DNA from: ZC4RG35 sp964571765
GTDB lineage: Bacteria; Actinomycetota; Acidimicrobiia; Spongiisociales; ZC4RG35
DNA: 64,000 bases
Direction: 5' to 3'
Assembly (NCBI GenBank): GCA_964571765.1
Contig: CAZNDH010000003.1
Coordinates: 76,998 to 140,997, forward strand
The notes beneath the pieces were generated by a model, which saw only the letters and a list, made by a program, of their open reading frames with translations, had not been told where the DNA came from and did not search any database. Position 1 is the stretch's first letter. Every line of letters begins with the position of its first letter. Positions 34,116 through 43,501 of the stretch are shown here, in pieces. A program made the position numbers and the translations under genes.

Positions 34116-36941
34116 TCAGCCATAGGCCTCCAGCGGCGGGCAGGAGCACATCAGGTTGCGATCACCGGCGGGACCGTCGATCCTCGACACCGGGGGCCAG
34201 TACTTGTTCCCGAGCAGGCGGGGAACGGGAAATGCGGCAACCTCACGAGGGTATGACCGGTTCCACTCCGTGGCCGCGACGTCGGCCGCCGGGTGGGGAG
34301 CGAGCACCAGAGGATTGTCGTCGGTGGGCCACTCGCCGGAAGCGACACGGTCGGCCTCGGCCTTGATGGCGATCATCGCCTCGCAGAACCTGTCCAACTC
34401 CTCCAGCGACTCCGACTCGGTGGGCTCGATCATCAGAGTCCCCGCCACCGGGAATGAAAGGGTGGGAGCATGAAATCCGTAGTCGGCGAGCCTCTTGGCG
34501 ACGTCCTCGGCATCGATCCCTGCCTCCCGGGTCAGGGGCCTGAGGTCGAGGATGCACTCGTGCGCCACCCGGCCCCCGGGATCGGTGTACAGCACCGGGA
34601 AGTGGGGATCGAGACGGCGCGCCACGTAGTTGGCGGAGAGGATGGCCACTTTGCTGGCCAGCCTGAGCCCGTCGGCCCCCATCAGACGGATGTATGCGTA
34701 GGGAATGGGGAGAATTCCCGCCGAGCCGAAGGGAGCGCCCGAGATCGGGCCGATGCCGGTGGCCGGCCCCGACTCGGTCACCAATGGATGGTTGGGTAGG
34801 AACGGGGCGAGGTGGGCCTTGGCCCCCACCGGCCCTACACCCGGGCCCCCTCCACCGTGGGGGATGGTGAAGGTCTTGTGCAGGTTGAGATGCCCGATGT
34901 CGGCACCGAAGTCGCCCGGTCTGGCCAGACCGACAAGGGCATTGAGATTGGCGCCATCTACGTAGACCTGGCCCCCATGGGAGTGGACGATCTCGGCGAG
35001 ACGGCGGATGCCGGGCTCGAACACGCCGTGAGTCGAGGGGTAGGTGACCATGGCCGCCGCCAGCCTCTCGGAATGCTCCGCAGCCCTGGCCTCGAGGTCG
35101 TCGAGGTCGACGTTGCCCCTCCGATCTGTGGCCACCACGACCACCCTCATCCCGGCCATGACCGCCGATGCGGCGTTGGTGCCGTGCGCTGAGGCGGGGA
35201 TGAGGCACACCTCGCGCTGATCTTCGCCCCGGGACCGGTGAAAGGCTGCGATGGCGAGGAGGCCCGCAAGCTCACCCTGCGACCCGGCGTTGGGCTGCAA
35301 GGACACCTTGTCATAGCCGGTGATCTCGGCGAGATGGCGCTCCAGCCCGGTGATCAACTCCAGGTACCCCGCGGCCTGGTCGATCGGGGCGTATGGGTGC
35401 ATCCCGGAGAATTCCCGCCAGGTCATCGGGACCATCTCGGTGGTGGCGTTGAGCTTCATGGTGCACGACCCCAAGGGGATCATGGTGCGATCGAGGGCCA
35501 GGTCACGGTCGGCGAGGCGACGCAGGTAGCGGAGCATCTCGTGCTCGGACTGGTACCGGCTGAAGACCTGGTGGGTGAGATAGGCGCTCTCCCGGTTTGC
35601 CCACACCGGTATGCCGGTGGCGACCCTGTCGGAGGATGGGGCGCCGAAGACCCCAAGCAATGCCTCCACCACCTCGGCGTCGCAGGTCTCGTCAAGGGCG
35701 ACGCGGACGTGTTCCTCGTCGGGTGACCCCAGGTTGATCCCCGCCTCCCTCGCCCGTTCCAGTACCGGGCTCGCCCCCCCGGGGACTCGTACCGTCACGG
35801 TGTCGAACCAGGTGTCGTTGACCACCTCGAATCCGGAAGCCACCAGGCCGGCGACCAGGTCGGAGGTCATCTGGTGCAGCGAAGCCGCGATCGACCGAAG
35901 CCCATCCGGACCGTGCCAGCATGCGTAGAGCCCGGCGACCACGGCGAGAAGGACCTGGGCAGTGCACACGTTGGAGGTGGCCTTCTCCCGACGGATGTGC
36001 TGCTCACGGGTCTGCAAGGCGAGCCGGTAGGCGGTCAGGCCGGAACGGTCGCGAGAGACCCCCACCAGTCGCCCGGGGAGCGCTCTGACAGACTCCTGGC
36101 GACAGGAGATGAACCCGGCGTGGGGGCCCCCGAAGCCCATGGGGACCCCGAAACGCTGGGCCGATCCCACAGCGATATCGGCGCCCCACTCCCCTGGTGG
36201 GACGAGCAGGGTGAGAGCGAGGAGATCGGTGGTGGCGATCACCATCGCCCCGGCCTCCCGGAACCGCTCGGCGGTATCACGGTGGTCGACCACAGCTCCA
36301 GAGGAGCCCGGATAGGCGAGGAGTACGCCGAAGGCAGATTCGGGGTCGATGTGGTCGCCGAGGTCGACCAGCTCGATCCCGACCGCAGCGGCGCGGGTCC
36401 GGATCACCTCTCTCGTGGGCAAATGGCAGTCGGGATCGACGACGAAGACCGTGCGGTCGCCGCGGTGAAGCCGTCGCGCCATGGCCATGGCCTCGGCGGC
36501 CGCCGTGGGCTCGTCGAGAAGCGACGAGTTGGCCAAGTCGAGTCCGGTGAGATCGGCGACCATGGTCTGGAAGTTGAGCAGTGCCTCCAGCCGTCCCTGG
36601 GAGATCTCGGGCTGGTAGGGGGTGTAGGCGGTGTACCAGGCGGGGTCCTCGAGCACGTTGCGCTGGATCACCGGCGGGGTGCGGGTGTCGTGGTAACCCA
36701 AACCGATGAGCGACCGGAGAACCCGGTTCTTCCCGGCGATCTCGCCGAGGTGGTCGATGATGGCGGCCTCACTCATCGCCGGGGGGAGGTCGAGCCGCGG
36801 GTCATAGATCGACTCAGGGATGGTGGAGGTCACCAGGTCTTCCAGCGTCGACGCCCCCACCACGGCGAGCATCTTCTCGATGTCGGCGGGGCGAGGCCCT
36901 ATGTGGCGGTCTGAGAAGCGGTCGTGCTGGTGGTGGGGCAT
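34116..36941 (-). CDS. gcvP: Glycine dehydrogenase (decarboxylating), P-protein
   Basis: PLP enzyme that decarboxylates glycine and passes the aminomethyl group to lipoyl H-protein. 941 residues, the fused (single-chain) form. N-terminal FSDRHIGPRPADIEKML is diagnostic, and the PLP Lys689 is in LNLHKTFTIPHGGGGPG. ATG 36941 is chosen because GGAG sits 6 nt upstream; an in-frame ATG at 36953 lies right before that site. A glycine riboswitch precedes the gene, so it is probably switched on by glycine. gcvT and gcvH are not in the window. Confidence 0.95.
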   Translation of the reverse strand: MPHHQHDRFSDRHIGPRPADIEKMLAVVGASTLEDLVTSTIPESIYDPRLDLPPAMSEAAIIDHLGEIAGKNRVLRSLIGLGYHDTRTPPVIQRNVLEDPAWYTAYTPYQPEISQGRLEALLNFQTMVADLTGLDLANSSLLDEPTAAAEAMAMARRLHRGDRTVFVVDPDCHLPTREVIRTRAAAVGIELVDLGDHIDPESAFGVLLAYPGSSGAVVDHRDTAERFREAGAMVIATTDLLALTLLVPPGEWGADIAVGSAQRFGVPMGFGGPHAGFISCRQESVRALPGRLVGVSRDRSGLTAYRLALQTREQHIRREKATSNVCTAQVLLAVVAGLYACWHGPDGLRSIAASLHQMTSDLVAGLVASGFEVVNDTWFDTVTVRVPGGASPVLERAREAGINLGSPDEEHVRVALDETCDAEVVEALLGVFGAPSSDRVATGIPVWANRESAYLTHQVFSRYQSEHEMLRYLRRLADRDLALDRTMIPLGSCTMKLNATTEMVPMTWREFSGMHPYAPIDQAAGYLELITGLERHLAEITGYDKVSLQPNAGSQGELAGLLAIAAFHRSRGEDQREVCLIPASAHGTNAASAVMAGMRVVVVATDRRGNVDLDDLEARAAEHSERLAAAMVTYPSTHGVFEPGIRRLAEIVHSHGGQVYVDGANLNALVGLARPGDFGADIGHLNLHKTFTIPHGGGGPGVGPVGAKAHLAPFLPNHPLVTESGPATGIGPISGAPFGSAGILPIPYAYIRLMGADGLRLASKVAILSANYVARRLDPHFPVLYTDPGGRVAHECILDLRPLTREAGIDAEDVAKRLADYGFHAPTLSFPVAGTLMIEPTESESLEELDRFCEAMIAIKAEADRVASGEWPTDDNPLVLAPHPAADVAATEWNRSYPREVAAFPVPRLLGNKYWPPVSRIDGPAGDRNLMCSCPPLEAYG

Positions 36942-36994
36942 AGGGGTCTCCATGAGTCGTTTGTCGACCCTTCCCCGCTGTCGTCTCCTCCAGC

Positions 36995-37078
36995 GATGCC
37001 TCAGCCAGTCGGTCCAGTCGCCTGAGAGTTTCCGGGAAGGTGTTGCCCCTTCGGCGCCTCGTGCGAGGCTCTCCCGTC
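36995..37078 (-). promoter_or_regulatory. Glycine riboswitch (gcvT element)
   Basis: On the minus strand, in order: GGGAGAGCC (37075-37067), GCGCCGAAGGGGCAA (about 37057-37043), GGAAACTCTCAGG (37033-37021) and TGGACCG (37016-37010). These are the conserved blocks of the glycine aptamer, with the GGGAGAG/CTCTC pairing and the GCCGAAGG core. Only one full aptamer is visible; the following segment (about 37005-36975) may fold as the remnant second helix of singlet types. It lies 50-130 nt upstream of gcvP, whose product breaks down the ligand. Confidence 0.9.
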
Positions 37079-37097
37079 CGGCATCTGTGGCCGGGAC

Positions 37098-37103
37098 ATT
37101 GTA
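37098..37103 (-). promoter_or_regulatory. Candidate -10 element (TACAAT) for the riboswitch-gcvP transcript
   Basis: TACAAT on the minus strand, about 20 nt upstream of the first aptamer helix and 18 nt after the ychF stop. No convincing -35 is seen. This would make gcvP transcription independent of ychF. Confidence 0.45.
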
Positions 37104-37120
37104 CCTCGTACCCAATCGAG

Positions 37121-38203
37121 CTAGACGCTGAACCTGAAGTCGACAACATCATCGGGCCGCATCACATATCCCTTGCCCTCCGAGCGGACCAGGCCCTGCG
37201 CCCGGGCAGCCTGCCACGAACCGGCCTCGACCAGACGGGTGTAGTCGACGACCTCGGCAGCGATGAATCCCCTTTGGAAGTCGGAGTGGATCTCCCCGGC
37301 CGCCTCGGGGGCGGTGGCCCCGGCACGGATGGTCCATGCTCGCGCCTCCTTGGGCCCTGCGGTGAGGAAGGTCTGCAGGCCCAGCACCCGGAAGGCTACG
37401 CGGACCATACGGTCGAGGCCCGAGATGTCGAGGCCGGCGGCCTCGAGCATCTCCTCCCGCTCGGCCGGATCCAGGGTGGCCAGCTGTGCCTCGAACTCGG
37501 CATCGAGGAAGATTGCCTCGGATGGAGCCACCATCGAGGTCAATTCGTTCCGGCGTTCCACGTCGTCGAGGAGCTTCTGGTCAGAGTTGAACAGGTAGAT
37601 GATCGGCTTGGCGGTGAGAAGGTTGAGTTCGGCAAAGTCCGAGGATCGGCCCATCAGGCCTGGCTCGGAGCTGATCATGCGCCCCTCGGCGACAACAGCA
37701 TGGAGTGATCGCACCAGCTCTGCCATGGGCTGGAGACGCCGGTCGACGGTGGCCTCCTTCTCCAGCCCGGCGAGGCGTCTCTCCAGGCTCTCCAGATCGG
37801 CGAGGGCGAGCTCGGTCTCCACTGTCTCGATGTCCCCTCCCGGGTCGCTGTGACCGGCGACCCGGGCGATGGTCGCCGAATCGAACGCCCGGACCACGTG
37901 GCAGATTGCGCTGACGTCGCGGATGTTCCCCAGGAACCGGTTTCCCAGGCCCTCACCCCTGCTGGCACCTCGCACCAGCCCGGCGATATCGACGAAGCGC
38001 ACCGTTGCCGGGGTCTTCTTCACCGAGGAGAACATCTCAGCGAGCACATCGAGGCGCCGATCCGGCATCGGGACCACACCCACGTTCGGCTCGACGGTGG
38101 CGAAGGGATAGTTGGCGGCCAGGGCCCCTGCACTGGTGAGGGCGTTGAACAGGGTGGACTTGCCAACGTTGGGAAGCCCCACGATGCCGACGGAGAGACT
38201 CAT
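37121..38203 (-). CDS. ychF: Redox-regulated ATPase YchF
   Basis: Obg-family P-loop protein of 360 residues that hydrolyses ATP and binds ribosomes. N-terminal VGIVGLPNVGKSTLFNALT gives G1; the switch region has FVDIAGLVRGASRGEGLGN; and the altered G4 motif, here YLFNSDQKL, is in line with ATP preference. The C-terminal TGS-like domain ends KGYVMRPDDVVDFRFSV. The ATG at 38203 is 56 nt from the divergent gpsA. Confidence 0.95.
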   Translation of the reverse strand: MSLSVGIVGLPNVGKSTLFNALTSAGALAANYPFATVEPNVGVVPMPDRRLDVLAEMFSSVKKTPATVRFVDIAGLVRGASRGEGLGNRFLGNIRDVSAICHVVRAFDSATIARVAGHSDPGGDIETVETELALADLESLERRLAGLEKEATVDRRLQPMAELVRSLHAVVAEGRMISSEPGLMGRSSDFAELNLLTAKPIIYLFNSDQKLLDDVERRNELTSMVAPSEAIFLDAEFEAQLATLDPAEREEMLEAAGLDISGLDRMVRVAFRVLGLQTFLTAGPKEARAWTIRAGATAPEAAGEIHSDFQRGFIAAEVVDYTRLVEAGSWQAARAQGLVRSEGKGYVMRPDDVVDFRFSV

Positions 38204-38213
38204 CCGGACGCCG

Positions 38214-38219
38214 AGATTA
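38214..38219 (-). promoter_or_regulatory. Candidate -10 element (TAATCT) for ychF
   Basis: TAATCT on the minus strand, 10 nt before ATG 38203; a leader of only a few nucleotides is expected. Confidence 0.35.
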
Positions 38220-38244
38220 GGAACGGCGGCGAACCGCCCCGGGC

Positions 38245-38250
38245 TAGCGT
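38245..38250 (+). promoter_or_regulatory. Candidate -10 element (TAGCGT) for gpsA
   Basis: TAGCGT, 9 nt spacer, ATG 38260. A small hairpin (GGCGG/CCGCC, loop CGAA, 38225-38238) lies between this and the ychF element. Confidence 0.4.
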
Positions 38251-38259
38251 CCCCCCGAG

Positions 38260-39258
38260 ATGGAGAAAGTGGCGGTGATCGGCGCCGGGTCCTGGGGGAC
38301 CACGATGGCGGTGCTCGCCTCGGCTACCACACCCACCCACCTCTACGCCCGGCGCTCCGAGCTCGCCGACGCCATGGCACGGACCAGGGTCAATGCTCAG
38401 TATCTCACCGGTCTGCCCCTTCCCGAGGCGGTGACCCCGACCGCTTCGGCTGAGCATGCGCTGGACCGCGCCGGGGTTGTGGTGGTCGCGGTGCCCTCTC
38501 ACGGGTTCCGCGAAGTGTTTCGCCGGCTGGTACCGATGATCACCCCCGAGATCCCTGTGATCTCGCTGACCAAGGGTATCGAGCAGGGGAGCCTGGCCAC
38601 CATGACGAGGGTGATCGGTGAGGAGTCGCCGGCACACGACCCTTCCCTAATCGGGGTCCTCACCGGCCCCAACCTGGCCTCCGAGATCGCTGCCGGCCAG
38701 CCGGCGGCCGCGGTGGTGGCGGTGGGCAGCGACCAGGCGGCTCGCCAGGTCCAGTCGGTGTTCATGGGCCCTACGTTTCGGGTCTATACCAACGACGATG
38801 TAGTGGGTTGCGAGCTGGGTGGGGCCATCAAGAACGTGATGGCGATCGCCGCCGGTATGTCCGACGGGCTCGGTTTCGGCGACAACACCAAGGCGACCCT
38901 GATCACCAGGGCGCTGGCCGAGATCACCCGCCTCGGAGTGAGCCTGGGAGGCCGGCCTTCGACCTTCGCCGGGTTGGCCGGCATGGGTGACCTCATCGCC
39001 ACCTGCAACTCGGCGAGGAGCCGCAATCACCAGGTGGGCTTTGCCCTGGCCAAGGGAAGGGTGCTCGACGAGATCGTCGCCGAGATGCAGATGGTCGCCG
39101 AGGGGGTCAAGACCACCACCAGTGTCCTCGGGCTGGCCGAGAGGGCCGGTGTGGAGATGCCCATAGCCGAGCACGTGGCCATGGTCCTCCACCAGGGTGT
39201 CCATCCCAGGGACGCCGTGCTCAGCCTGATGACTCGTCAAGCCAGGCCCGAGGTCTGA
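38260..39258 (+). CDS. gpsA: Glycerol-3-phosphate dehydrogenase [NAD(P)+]
   Basis: Reduces dihydroxyacetone phosphate to sn-glycerol-3-phosphate for phospholipid synthesis. 332 residues. The cofactor loop is VIGAGSWGTTMA; SLTKGIEQGSL and LTGPNLASEIA follow; the catalytic Lys191 is in GAIKNVMAIAAG, and the C-terminal domain carries the GLAGMGDLIATC block. ATG 38260 is 9 nt behind TAGCGT. Confidence 0.95.
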   Translation: MEKVAVIGAGSWGTTMAVLASATTPTHLYARRSELADAMARTRVNAQYLTGLPLPEAVTPTASAEHALDRAGVVVVAVPSHGFREVFRRLVPMITPEIPVISLTKGIEQGSLATMTRVIGEESPAHDPSLIGVLTGPNLASEIAAGQPAAAVVAVGSDQAARQVQSVFMGPTFRVYTNDDVVGCELGGAIKNVMAIAAGMSDGLGFGDNTKATLITRALAEITRLGVSLGGRPSTFAGLAGMGDLIATCNSARSRNHQVGFALAKGRVLDEIVAEMQMVAEGVKTTTSVLGLAERAGVEMPIAEHVAMVLHQGVHPRDAVLSLMTRQARPEV

Positions 39259-39298
39259 ACGGGACTAAAGCGGGCCGGTCAGGGGTTGCGAACTTCCT

Positions 39299-40231
39299 AT
39301 GGCGACGATACGTCTCCCTTCGACCGCCCACGGGACCAATCGCGACGCCTTCGCCGCTGGAGACTGGGCGCTGTTTGTGTCTCTCGGGCTGATCTGGGGC
39401 TCCTCGTTCCTGCTCATGGCAATCGGCCTCGACTCGTTCCATCCGGGCATGATCAGCATGCTTCGGGTCCTGGCCGCCTCGGTGTTCCTGGTCACCATTC
39501 CCCGGGTACGCGCCAGTCGGGTAGAGCGAGCGGACTGGCCACGGATCGGCCTGATCGGCTTCACCTGGGTGGCCGTTCCCTTCACACTGTTTCCCATAGC
39601 CCAACAGTGGATCGCCTCCGGTATAGCCGGGATGATCAACGGAACCACACCGATATTCACCGCCATCCTTGCAACCATCCTGTTGCGCACCCTCCCCTCG
39701 CGGGTGCAGCGCGTCGGCCTGATCATCGGGCTGGCGGGCGTGGTCCTGATCACCCTCCCCTCCGCTCAGGCCGGCTCCACCCAGGCAGTGGGCGTGGTCC
39801 TCGCCCTCACTGCCGCGTTTTGCTACGCGGTGTCCATCACCCTCGCCGTTCCCCTGGTCCAGAAGTACGGATCACTCCCCGTGATGAGCCGGGTTGTATG
39901 GGTGGCGATCCCCATGGTGATTCCCTTCGGGCTGTACGCCTTGCCCCGGTCGTCCTTTTCGGTGCCGTCTCTGCTGGCAACCGTGGCAGTGGGGGTCCTC
40001 GGCACCGGCCTCGCCTTCCTCCTCGCCGGGCGGCTCGCCGGCCGGGTCGGCGCCACCCGTTCGGCTTTCGTTGCCTATGTGATCCCGGTGGTAGCCCTGG
40101 TCCTCGGCATCGTCTTCCGGAGCGAGCGGATCAGTGTGATCTCGGTGATCGGCGTCGCCCTGGTGATCTCGGGGGCGATCCTCGCCTCCCGTCGGGAGTT
40201 GGCCACAGGGATCACCCCGCCGGAGCGGTGA
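39299..40231 (+). CDS. EamA/DMT family transporter
   Basis: 310 residues with about ten hydrophobic helices in two EamA repeats: the first begins LFVSLGLIWGSSFLLMAIGL and the second GVVLALTAAFCYAVSITLAV. Members export amino acids, metabolites or drugs; the substrate cannot be read from sequence. The gene lies 40 nt behind gpsA without an obvious promoter, so cotranscription is likely. Its 3' end overlaps the convergent nurA-like gene by 20 nt. Confidence 0.9.
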   Translation: MATIRLPSTAHGTNRDAFAAGDWALFVSLGLIWGSSFLLMAIGLDSFHPGMISMLRVLAASVFLVTIPRVRASRVERADWPRIGLIGFTWVAVPFTLFPIAQQWIASGIAGMINGTTPIFTAILATILLRTLPSRVQRVGLIIGLAGVVLITLPSAQAGSTQAVGVVLALTAAFCYAVSITLAVPLVQKYGSLPVMSRVVWVAIPMVIPFGLYALPRSSFSVPSLLATVAVGVLGTGLAFLLAGRLAGRVGATRSAFVAYVIPVVALVLGIVFRSERISVISVIGVALVISGAILASRRELATGITPPER

Positions 40232-41129
40232 CGCTGGAGGCGCGCAACGCCCTCACCGCCATCTCGCGGTCACCGAGCCGGTGCCGCAACTCCCGCTCCA
40301 GTCCTCCGATCGGGTAGAGATTCTGGGGTGCCCGAGGGTCCTTATGGAGGGAGGAGGCGAACCTGGGAAGGGTGGCACTCGCCTTGGCCGCCGCCCTGAC
40401 CGCGTCGGCCACGGGCTGGTCTGCGGAGACCTCGCACCTGACCAGCCCTCCTGCCGGTCCCGGCGCCCTGGCAAGCCGCAGGTACCAGGAAAAGCGGCTC
40501 CAGTGGGTGGTGGTGATGAAGAGGGGCGTCCGCTGGCCCACCGAAAGGGAGGTGAGAACCTGCCGTAGGCCAAGGGGCAGGTACTGCACCTTGTGGGTCT
40601 TGACGTATCCCACCGCCCCGGGGATCTCCCTCACGTGTGAGAGCGGCCCGTCGACGACCACCATCTCGGCACCTCCCGCGGCCCGGGCGACTGCTGCCTC
40701 GAGGTCGCCCAGCCGATGCTGGATCCCCAGCCAGAGCTCCTCGGACGTCGAGCCTTTGGTGGCGCGAACCGGGTAGGTGCCGACCGAGGTCACCACGTCT
40801 TCGGCATCGGTCGAGGTGAACAGCCCCCGCCCCACCGAGGCGCTCTCCAGAGTGGCTCTCTCGCGGCATCTCACCGAGCCGGCTGCGTAGGTGGCAGCCA
40901 GGGAGAAGGCGGGGAAGTCGCCGGGGCGATCGATCCACAAGGTGGCGTCGATCCGGCGAACCCCGTCGACAAACAGGACGTCCCCGGCCCCGTCGACCTC
41001 GGGCGTCAGGGGGCGCCAGTCATCCACCGCGACCTCGACCGAAACGTCGACATGGTCGCTGGCATCGATCTGCTCCGGATCGGTGGGGGCCCCGTAATCG
41101 GAGTCCCAAGCCTCGACGGTGTATCTCAA
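40212..41129 (-). CDS. nurA: NurA-like nuclease
   Basis: 305 residues. The assignment rests on NurA-type motifs: VLFVDGVRRIDA with Asp55 (motif I), MVVVDGPLSHV with Asp160, GYVKTHKVQYLP, and YLRLARAPG then GLVRCEVS, which fit the RNase H-like NurA core. NurA is a 5'-3' exonuclease/endonuclease that works with the HerA translocase to resect DNA ends. The start is TTG at 41129, overlapping the sbcC stop as TTGA. It is the last gene of the herA-sbcD-sbcC-nurA operon, and this context strengthens the call. N-terminal residues 1-45 are not conserved in any family I recognise. Confidence 0.68.
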   Translation of the reverse strand: MRYTVEAWDSDYGAPTDPEQIDASDHVDVSVEVAVDDWRPLTPEVDGAGDVLFVDGVRRIDATLWIDRPGDFPAFSLAATYAAGSVRCRERATLESASVGRGLFTSTDAEDVVTSVGTYPVRATKGSTSEELWLGIQHRLGDLEAAVARAAGGAEMVVVDGPLSHVREIPGAVGYVKTHKVQYLPLGLRQVLTSLSVGQRTPLFITTTHWSRFSWYLRLARAPGPAGGLVRCEVSADQPVADAVRAAAKASATLPRFASSLHKDPRAPQNLYPIGGLERELRHRLGDREMAVRALRASSVTAPAG

Positions 41130-43501
41130 CGGTGCTCCTTCACCGTCGACCCGGAAGCCGCCCTCACCACCTCGAACCTGGTCATCGCACGCTCGGCCAG
41201 CTCCTTGACATGGGTGATCACCCCCACCATGAGCCCTCGACTGCCGGCGAGCTCCTCCAGCACCGAAGCCACCGTGTCCAGGGTGTCGTCATCCAACGAT
41301 CCGAACCCCTCATCGAGGATCACCGCGTCGAGCCGGGCATCCCCTTCGGCGGCATGGGTCTCGGAGAGGGACAGCGCCAGGGCCAGTGACACCAGGAAGG
41401 TCTCGCCACCCGACAGGGTCGATACCGGCCGGATCTCGTCCGCATTGCGATGGTCGATCACGGCGAAGCCCCCCTCCTCGGAACGCAGCGAATAGCCACC
41501 GTCGGAAAGCTCGGCGAGGAGCCCGTTTGCCCCGGCGACCAGGGCCTCGAGCGCACCGGCCATCATCCACTGCTCGAACCGGGAGGCGCGGAGGTGGTCG
41601 GCGAGGGCTCGAGCCACTGCCGCCTCGGAAGCGGCGGCGTCGGCCTCGACCCTCAGACCCTCAATTCCGGCAAGGGTCTCCTCCTGCCGGACCAGAGTGT
41701 TTCTCGCCCGCTCGGTCTCGGCTGCCAGGGCGGCAGCGAAGGGACCCGACCCGGTGATGCCCACCTCCTCCAACTTCTCGGCCAATGCCAGGCGGGCCGC
41801 CTGCACCGAGCCCACCAGCGCCGTGCACCTCGCCATGGCCTCCCCATGCTCCTCGCCGATGAGGGCCACCATCTCGTCCCGCCAGGCCAGCAACTCCTTC
41901 CACTCCACCACCACGTCGTCGCTCTCCGAGATGGGGGGCTGCAGGTCGGCCACGGCCTGATGGGCAGCGCGGAGGAGCTTGCCCATCTGCCTCTGCTCAC
42001 CGATCAGTTCTTCGTGACGGCGGCGGGCCTCTTCCAGGGCACCGGCCGCCGACTCCTGCTGCCCTCGGGCCGCCGCCAGCCTTTCCTTGAGCCGAATGAT
42101 GTCTGCCTCCAAGAGGGCCAACTCATCGGTGGGCGGGGCGTCGGCGAGAAGCGTCAACAGTTCATCCCGGGCGGCGCTCAGCTCACCATGTGTGGTCTCA
42201 GCCTCGGTGACCGCGGTCCGTGCCGCGTCCACCACGGCCTCGGCCTCCTCGAGCTTGGCGACAGCCTCGGCGAGCAGAGCCTCTGCGTCGGTGACCTCGG
42301 CTGGCGCCTCCCCCTCGGGGAGAGAACTCACCGTCTGGCGGCAGACCGGGCAGACTCCACCGGCCTCCAAGCTGGCCGCAATCACGTGCGCCGAGTGGGC
42401 AACCCGAAGTGCATCGACCCGGTCACGTGCCCTGGCCGCCTCCTCCCGGACCATCGAGAGGGATGCCTGGGCAGTGTCGAGCCGTGCCCGGGTCACGTCG
42501 AGATCGATCCCTTCGAGACGGGCCTCGTTCTGTTGGAGGGCCTGGTGGTTGCGAGCGGCCACTGCCAGAGCCTCGGGATCGGGCATCATCGCCAGCTGGG
42601 CTTCCACGTCCCTCATCTCCGCGGTGGCGACCTTCTCGGCATCCTCGGCCTCAGCCACCGCGGCCTGGGCTTCGGCCACCAGTACACCTTGCTCCTCCAC
42701 CCGCGGCGGGGCCTCCAATCTCCCCAGCCGCTCAACGGCCGATTCCAGTCGCTCGACAATCGAGGCGGCGTCAGATTGCTCCACCTCCAGACGGTCCAGG
42801 TCCCGTTCCGCCACGGCCACTACCGACTCCAGGTCCTCCAAGCGAGCGATCCTCGCCCTCACTCCGGCGAGGTCCTCTGCGGAGGGCGCGTCAATGGACT
42901 CCAGCCGGAGCCGGGCAGCCTCACCCCTGGCGGAAGCGGCGGCGTGACGATTGGTTGCCAGTTGGCGGATCATCCCGTAGACATCGAGGCCGAGCAGGCC
43001 CCGAAGCAGGTTCTGACGCTCCACCGGCGTTGCATTGAGAAACCGGGCGAACTCTCCCTGGGGAAGGACCACGGTCCGGGTGAAGTCGTCGAAGCCGAGC
43101 TTGAGCAGTTCCTCGACGGCACGGGTGACGTTGTCGGCCCCATCGGCGAGCACCCGGTCGGCCTGCTCGAGGCGGGCCTCCTTGACCGTGGCCCCACCGC
43201 CAGAGGTGCGACGGGCATAACGCACCGCGGTGTACTCCTCACCGTCCACCTCGAAGTCGAGGCGGACCCTGGCCCTGTCGGCCCCGGCGGAGATCACCGG
43301 GGCCACCGCCCGTCCCCCGAGCCGGGGGATCCGGCCGTAGAGGGCGAAGATCATCGCGTCGACCAGACTCGACTTCCCCGACCCGGTGGGCCCGGTGAGT
43401 GAGAAGAAGGCAATGTCAGACCGGGCGATCTGCCGGAAGTCGACCAGCTCCTTGGCGCGATAGGTTGAGAATCCCTCGAGCTCGATGGCCAGCGGCCTCA
43501 T
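41126..43501 (-). CDS. sbcC: SbcC/Rad50-type SMC-like ATPase
   Basis: ATPase partner of the SbcD/Mre11 nuclease, 791 residues. Walker A TGPTGSGKSSLVDAMIFALY near the N-terminus, a long bipartite coiled coil with the zinc hook C384-P-V-C387 at its apex, then the signature STLSGGETFLVSLALALS and Walker B LDAVILDEGFGSLDDDTLD. It is shorter than E. coli SbcC (1048 residues) and nearer archaeal Rad50 in size because the coiled-coil arms are short. Both ends overlap neighbours by 4 nt, so expression with sbcD and nurA is coupled. Confidence 0.93.
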   Translation of the reverse strand: MRPLAIELEGFSTYRAKELVDFRQIARSDIAFFSLTGPTGSGKSSLVDAMIFALYGRIPRLGGRAVAPVISAGADRARVRLDFEVDGEEYTAVRYARRTSGGGATVKEARLEQADRVLADGADNVTRAVEELLKLGFDDFTRTVVLPQGEFARFLNATPVERQNLLRGLLGLDVYGMIRQLATNRHAAASARGEAARLRLESIDAPSAEDLAGVRARIARLEDLESVVAVAERDLDRLEVEQSDAASIVERLESAVERLGRLEAPPRVEEQGVLVAEAQAAVAEAEDAEKVATAEMRDVEAQLAMMPDPEALAVAARNHQALQQNEARLEGIDLDVTRARLDTAQASLSMVREEAARARDRVDALRVAHSAHVIAASLEAGGVCPVCRQTVSSLPEGEAPAEVTDAEALLAEAVAKLEEAEAVVDAARTAVTEAETTHGELSAARDELLTLLADAPPTDELALLEADIIRLKERLAAARGQQESAAGALEEARRRHEELIGEQRQMGKLLRAAHQAVADLQPPISESDDVVVEWKELLAWRDEMVALIGEEHGEAMARCTALVGSVQAARLALAEKLEEVGITGSGPFAAALAAETERARNTLVRQEETLAGIEGLRVEADAAASEAAVARALADHLRASRFEQWMMAGALEALVAGANGLLAELSDGGYSLRSEEGGFAVIDHRNADEIRPVSTLSGGETFLVSLALALSLSETHAAEGDARLDAVILDEGFGSLDDDTLDTVASVLEELAGSRGLMVGVITHVKELAERAMTRFEVVRAASGSTVKEHR

